Assembly: GCF_900115145.1 (NCBI RefSeq)
Contig: NZ_FOVL01000017.1
Coordinates: 21,554 to 85,553, forward strand
Length of the DNA: 64,000 bases
Reading direction: 5' to 3'
Source: Salegentibacter flavus
GTDB lineage: Bacteria > Bacteroidota > Bacteroidia > Flavobacteriales > Flavobacteriaceae
Below, piece by piece: positions 63,345-64,000 of the stretch; position 1 is the stretch's first letter, and each line of letters opens with the position of its first letter. The notes beneath the pieces were generated by a model. The model was not told the origin of the DNA, searched no databases, and saw only the letters and a program-made list of their open reading frames with translations. The position numbers and the translations under genes are program-made.

Positions 63345-63587
63345 ATGAGATCTACTCAAAAACTTATTGAACTTATTAAAAAACGTGATGTCTTAGCCAT
63401 CCTAGCTGAAGATTCTTTAGTAGAAGACTTCAATGAACTTCTCAAATATGAGTTAATTGACATAGTAGATGACAAGGTCATGCTAACCCCTAAAGGTGAG
63501 AAGGACAGGAATATTGGTTTAGATGAAATATTGACAAAATTCAGGATTCAGGAGCAAAATATTTTTTCAGCAAAGCGAAATCATTAA
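63345..63587 (+). CDS. Small hypothetical protein
   Basis: An 80-residue protein from the ATG at 63345 (MRSTQKLIELIKKRDVLAIL). The frame can extend to 63243 but those residues do not look like real protein. It is charged and helical, ending in a KRNH tail. No family was recognised. It lies between the metal operon and the insertion sequence. Confidence 0.4.
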   Translation: MRSTQKLIELIKKRDVLAILAEDSLVEDFNELLKYELIDIVDDKVMLTPKGEKDRNIGLDEILTKFRIQEQNIFSAKRNH

Positions 63588-63688
63588 GAATGTTAAGGCT
63601 AAAAGATCCTTTATCGAAAAAAATAGATGAGTTTACTTGTTTTTAATGATGGTAGCAGGAACGGGAGTGTTAGCTCAACTCTGTCTCC

Positions 63689-63720
63689 TTCCTCCTCCGG
63701 GGGTACCCCCGGAGGAGGAA
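63689..63720. terminator. 32-bp perfect palindrome at the IS end
   Basis: A fully self-complementary stretch from TTCCTCCTCC to GGAGGAGGAA with GGGGGTACCCCC in its centre. It lies between the transposase stop and the IS end and could act as a transcription terminator or protect the element from outside transcription. Confidence 0.5.
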
Positions 63721-63723
63721 AAT

Positions 63724-64000
63724 TTAGCTTTTCGTTTTATTGGTTGCTAAATCCAACTCCAGTCGGCCTTCAAATTTAATGGCTAATTGTTGAACTACCA
63801 AGCCCCAATTCTGCAGTGGAGCGTTCCATTTCTTTTCAATTCTTTGGGTAGCCAGATAAACCAGCTTCAATAACGCCATATCATTAGTGAAAGCTCCTTT
63901 GGTCTTGGTTACTTTTCTTACCTGCCGGTGAAAACCCTCTACGGCATTAGTAGTATATATGAGCTTCCTAATGGGCGCCGTATACTCAAAATAGGCACTC
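63724..64000 (-). CDS. IS256-family transposase, C-terminal part
   Basis: The last 91 residues are inside the window. The Mutator/IS256 signature is clear: YTTNAVEGFHRQVRKVTK (the conserved glutamate of the DDE triad is in NAVEGF) and TKGAFTNDMALLKLVYLA. The gene is cut by the right edge. It is unlikely to belong to any operon in the window. Confidence 0.9.
   Translation of the reverse strand, partial: SAYFEYTAPIRKLIYTTNAVEGFHRQVRKVTKTKGAFTNDMALLKLVYLATQRIEKKWNAPLQNWGLVVQQLAIKFEGRLELDLATNKTKS

Larger units (their letters stand above)
63663..64000 (-). mobile_element. IS256-family insertion sequence (3' part)
   Basis: The transposase gene enters from the right edge and ends at 63724. The segment GGGAGTGTTAGCTCAACTC at 63663 probably is the terminal inverted repeat that marks this end of the element; the other end lies outside the window, so the repeat cannot be confirmed here. 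Confidence 0.7.

Overview
The window comes from a Bacteroidota chromosome, most likely Flavobacteriaceae. The evidence is the gldI gliding-associated prolyl isomerase, DUF3810, the OstA-like and DUF349 proteins, two CarboxypepD_reg/TonB-dependent receptors, the near absence of Shine-Dalgarno sequences, and promoters of the form TTG/TTTG-N18-22-TAnnTTTG. A closer placement (a marine relative of Gramella, Salegentibacter or Zunongwangia) is only an impression. No rRNA, tRNA or CRISPR array was seen.

1-33.6 kb is ordinary core genome. It holds a serB-serA type fusion (cut by the left edge), a lipoprotein azurin, an M3 peptidase, ndk, a PhoD-like phosphatase, the nrnA-gldI-PPIase operon, pepD, DUF3810, a pair of amidohydrolase-like exported proteins, and a TrmH-family methyltransferase with an M48 protease. 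These are followed by spoT-fur-purA, an OstA-like protein with a class III aminotransferase, a TPR protein, two tandem DUF368 lipid-carrier translocases, aroE, DUF349, a methyltransferase and mazG. Many gene pairs overlap by 4 bp and several hairpin terminators are clear.

33.7-49.4 kb is accessory and poorer in conserved genes. A divergent PRPP synthetase overlaps a COG2187-type kinase, with a methyltransferase downstream. Then comes an AT-rich island (38.5-43.8 kb) with a frameshifted membrane-protein gene, two exported lipoproteins, a TlpA-like thioredoxin and the remnant of a RelE/ParE-type toxin. Each of these is followed immediately 3' by an imperfect palindrome; two of the palindromes are clearly the same repeat family. 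This looks like a gene-cassette (attC-like) arrangement and is the most unusual structure in the window. Beyond it lie a methyltransferase, a DUF2779 protein with two nuclease folds and an Fe-S cysteine set, a DUF5995-type protein, a tiny peptidoglycan-binding-domain protein and a divergent patatin-like phospholipase.

49.4-63.1 kb is a metal-handling region, all on the minus strand. It has a TonB-dependent receptor with a PepSY membrane protein (probably iron/siderophore), then a complete heavy-metal RND efflux operon (RND pump, adaptor, His-rich lipoprotein, TolC-type outer-membrane protein, His-rich membrane protein). Upstream of that lies a second TonB-dependent receptor with a Cys-rich small exported protein. 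The window ends in the 3' part of an IS256-family insertion sequence, bounded by a 32-bp perfect palindrome.
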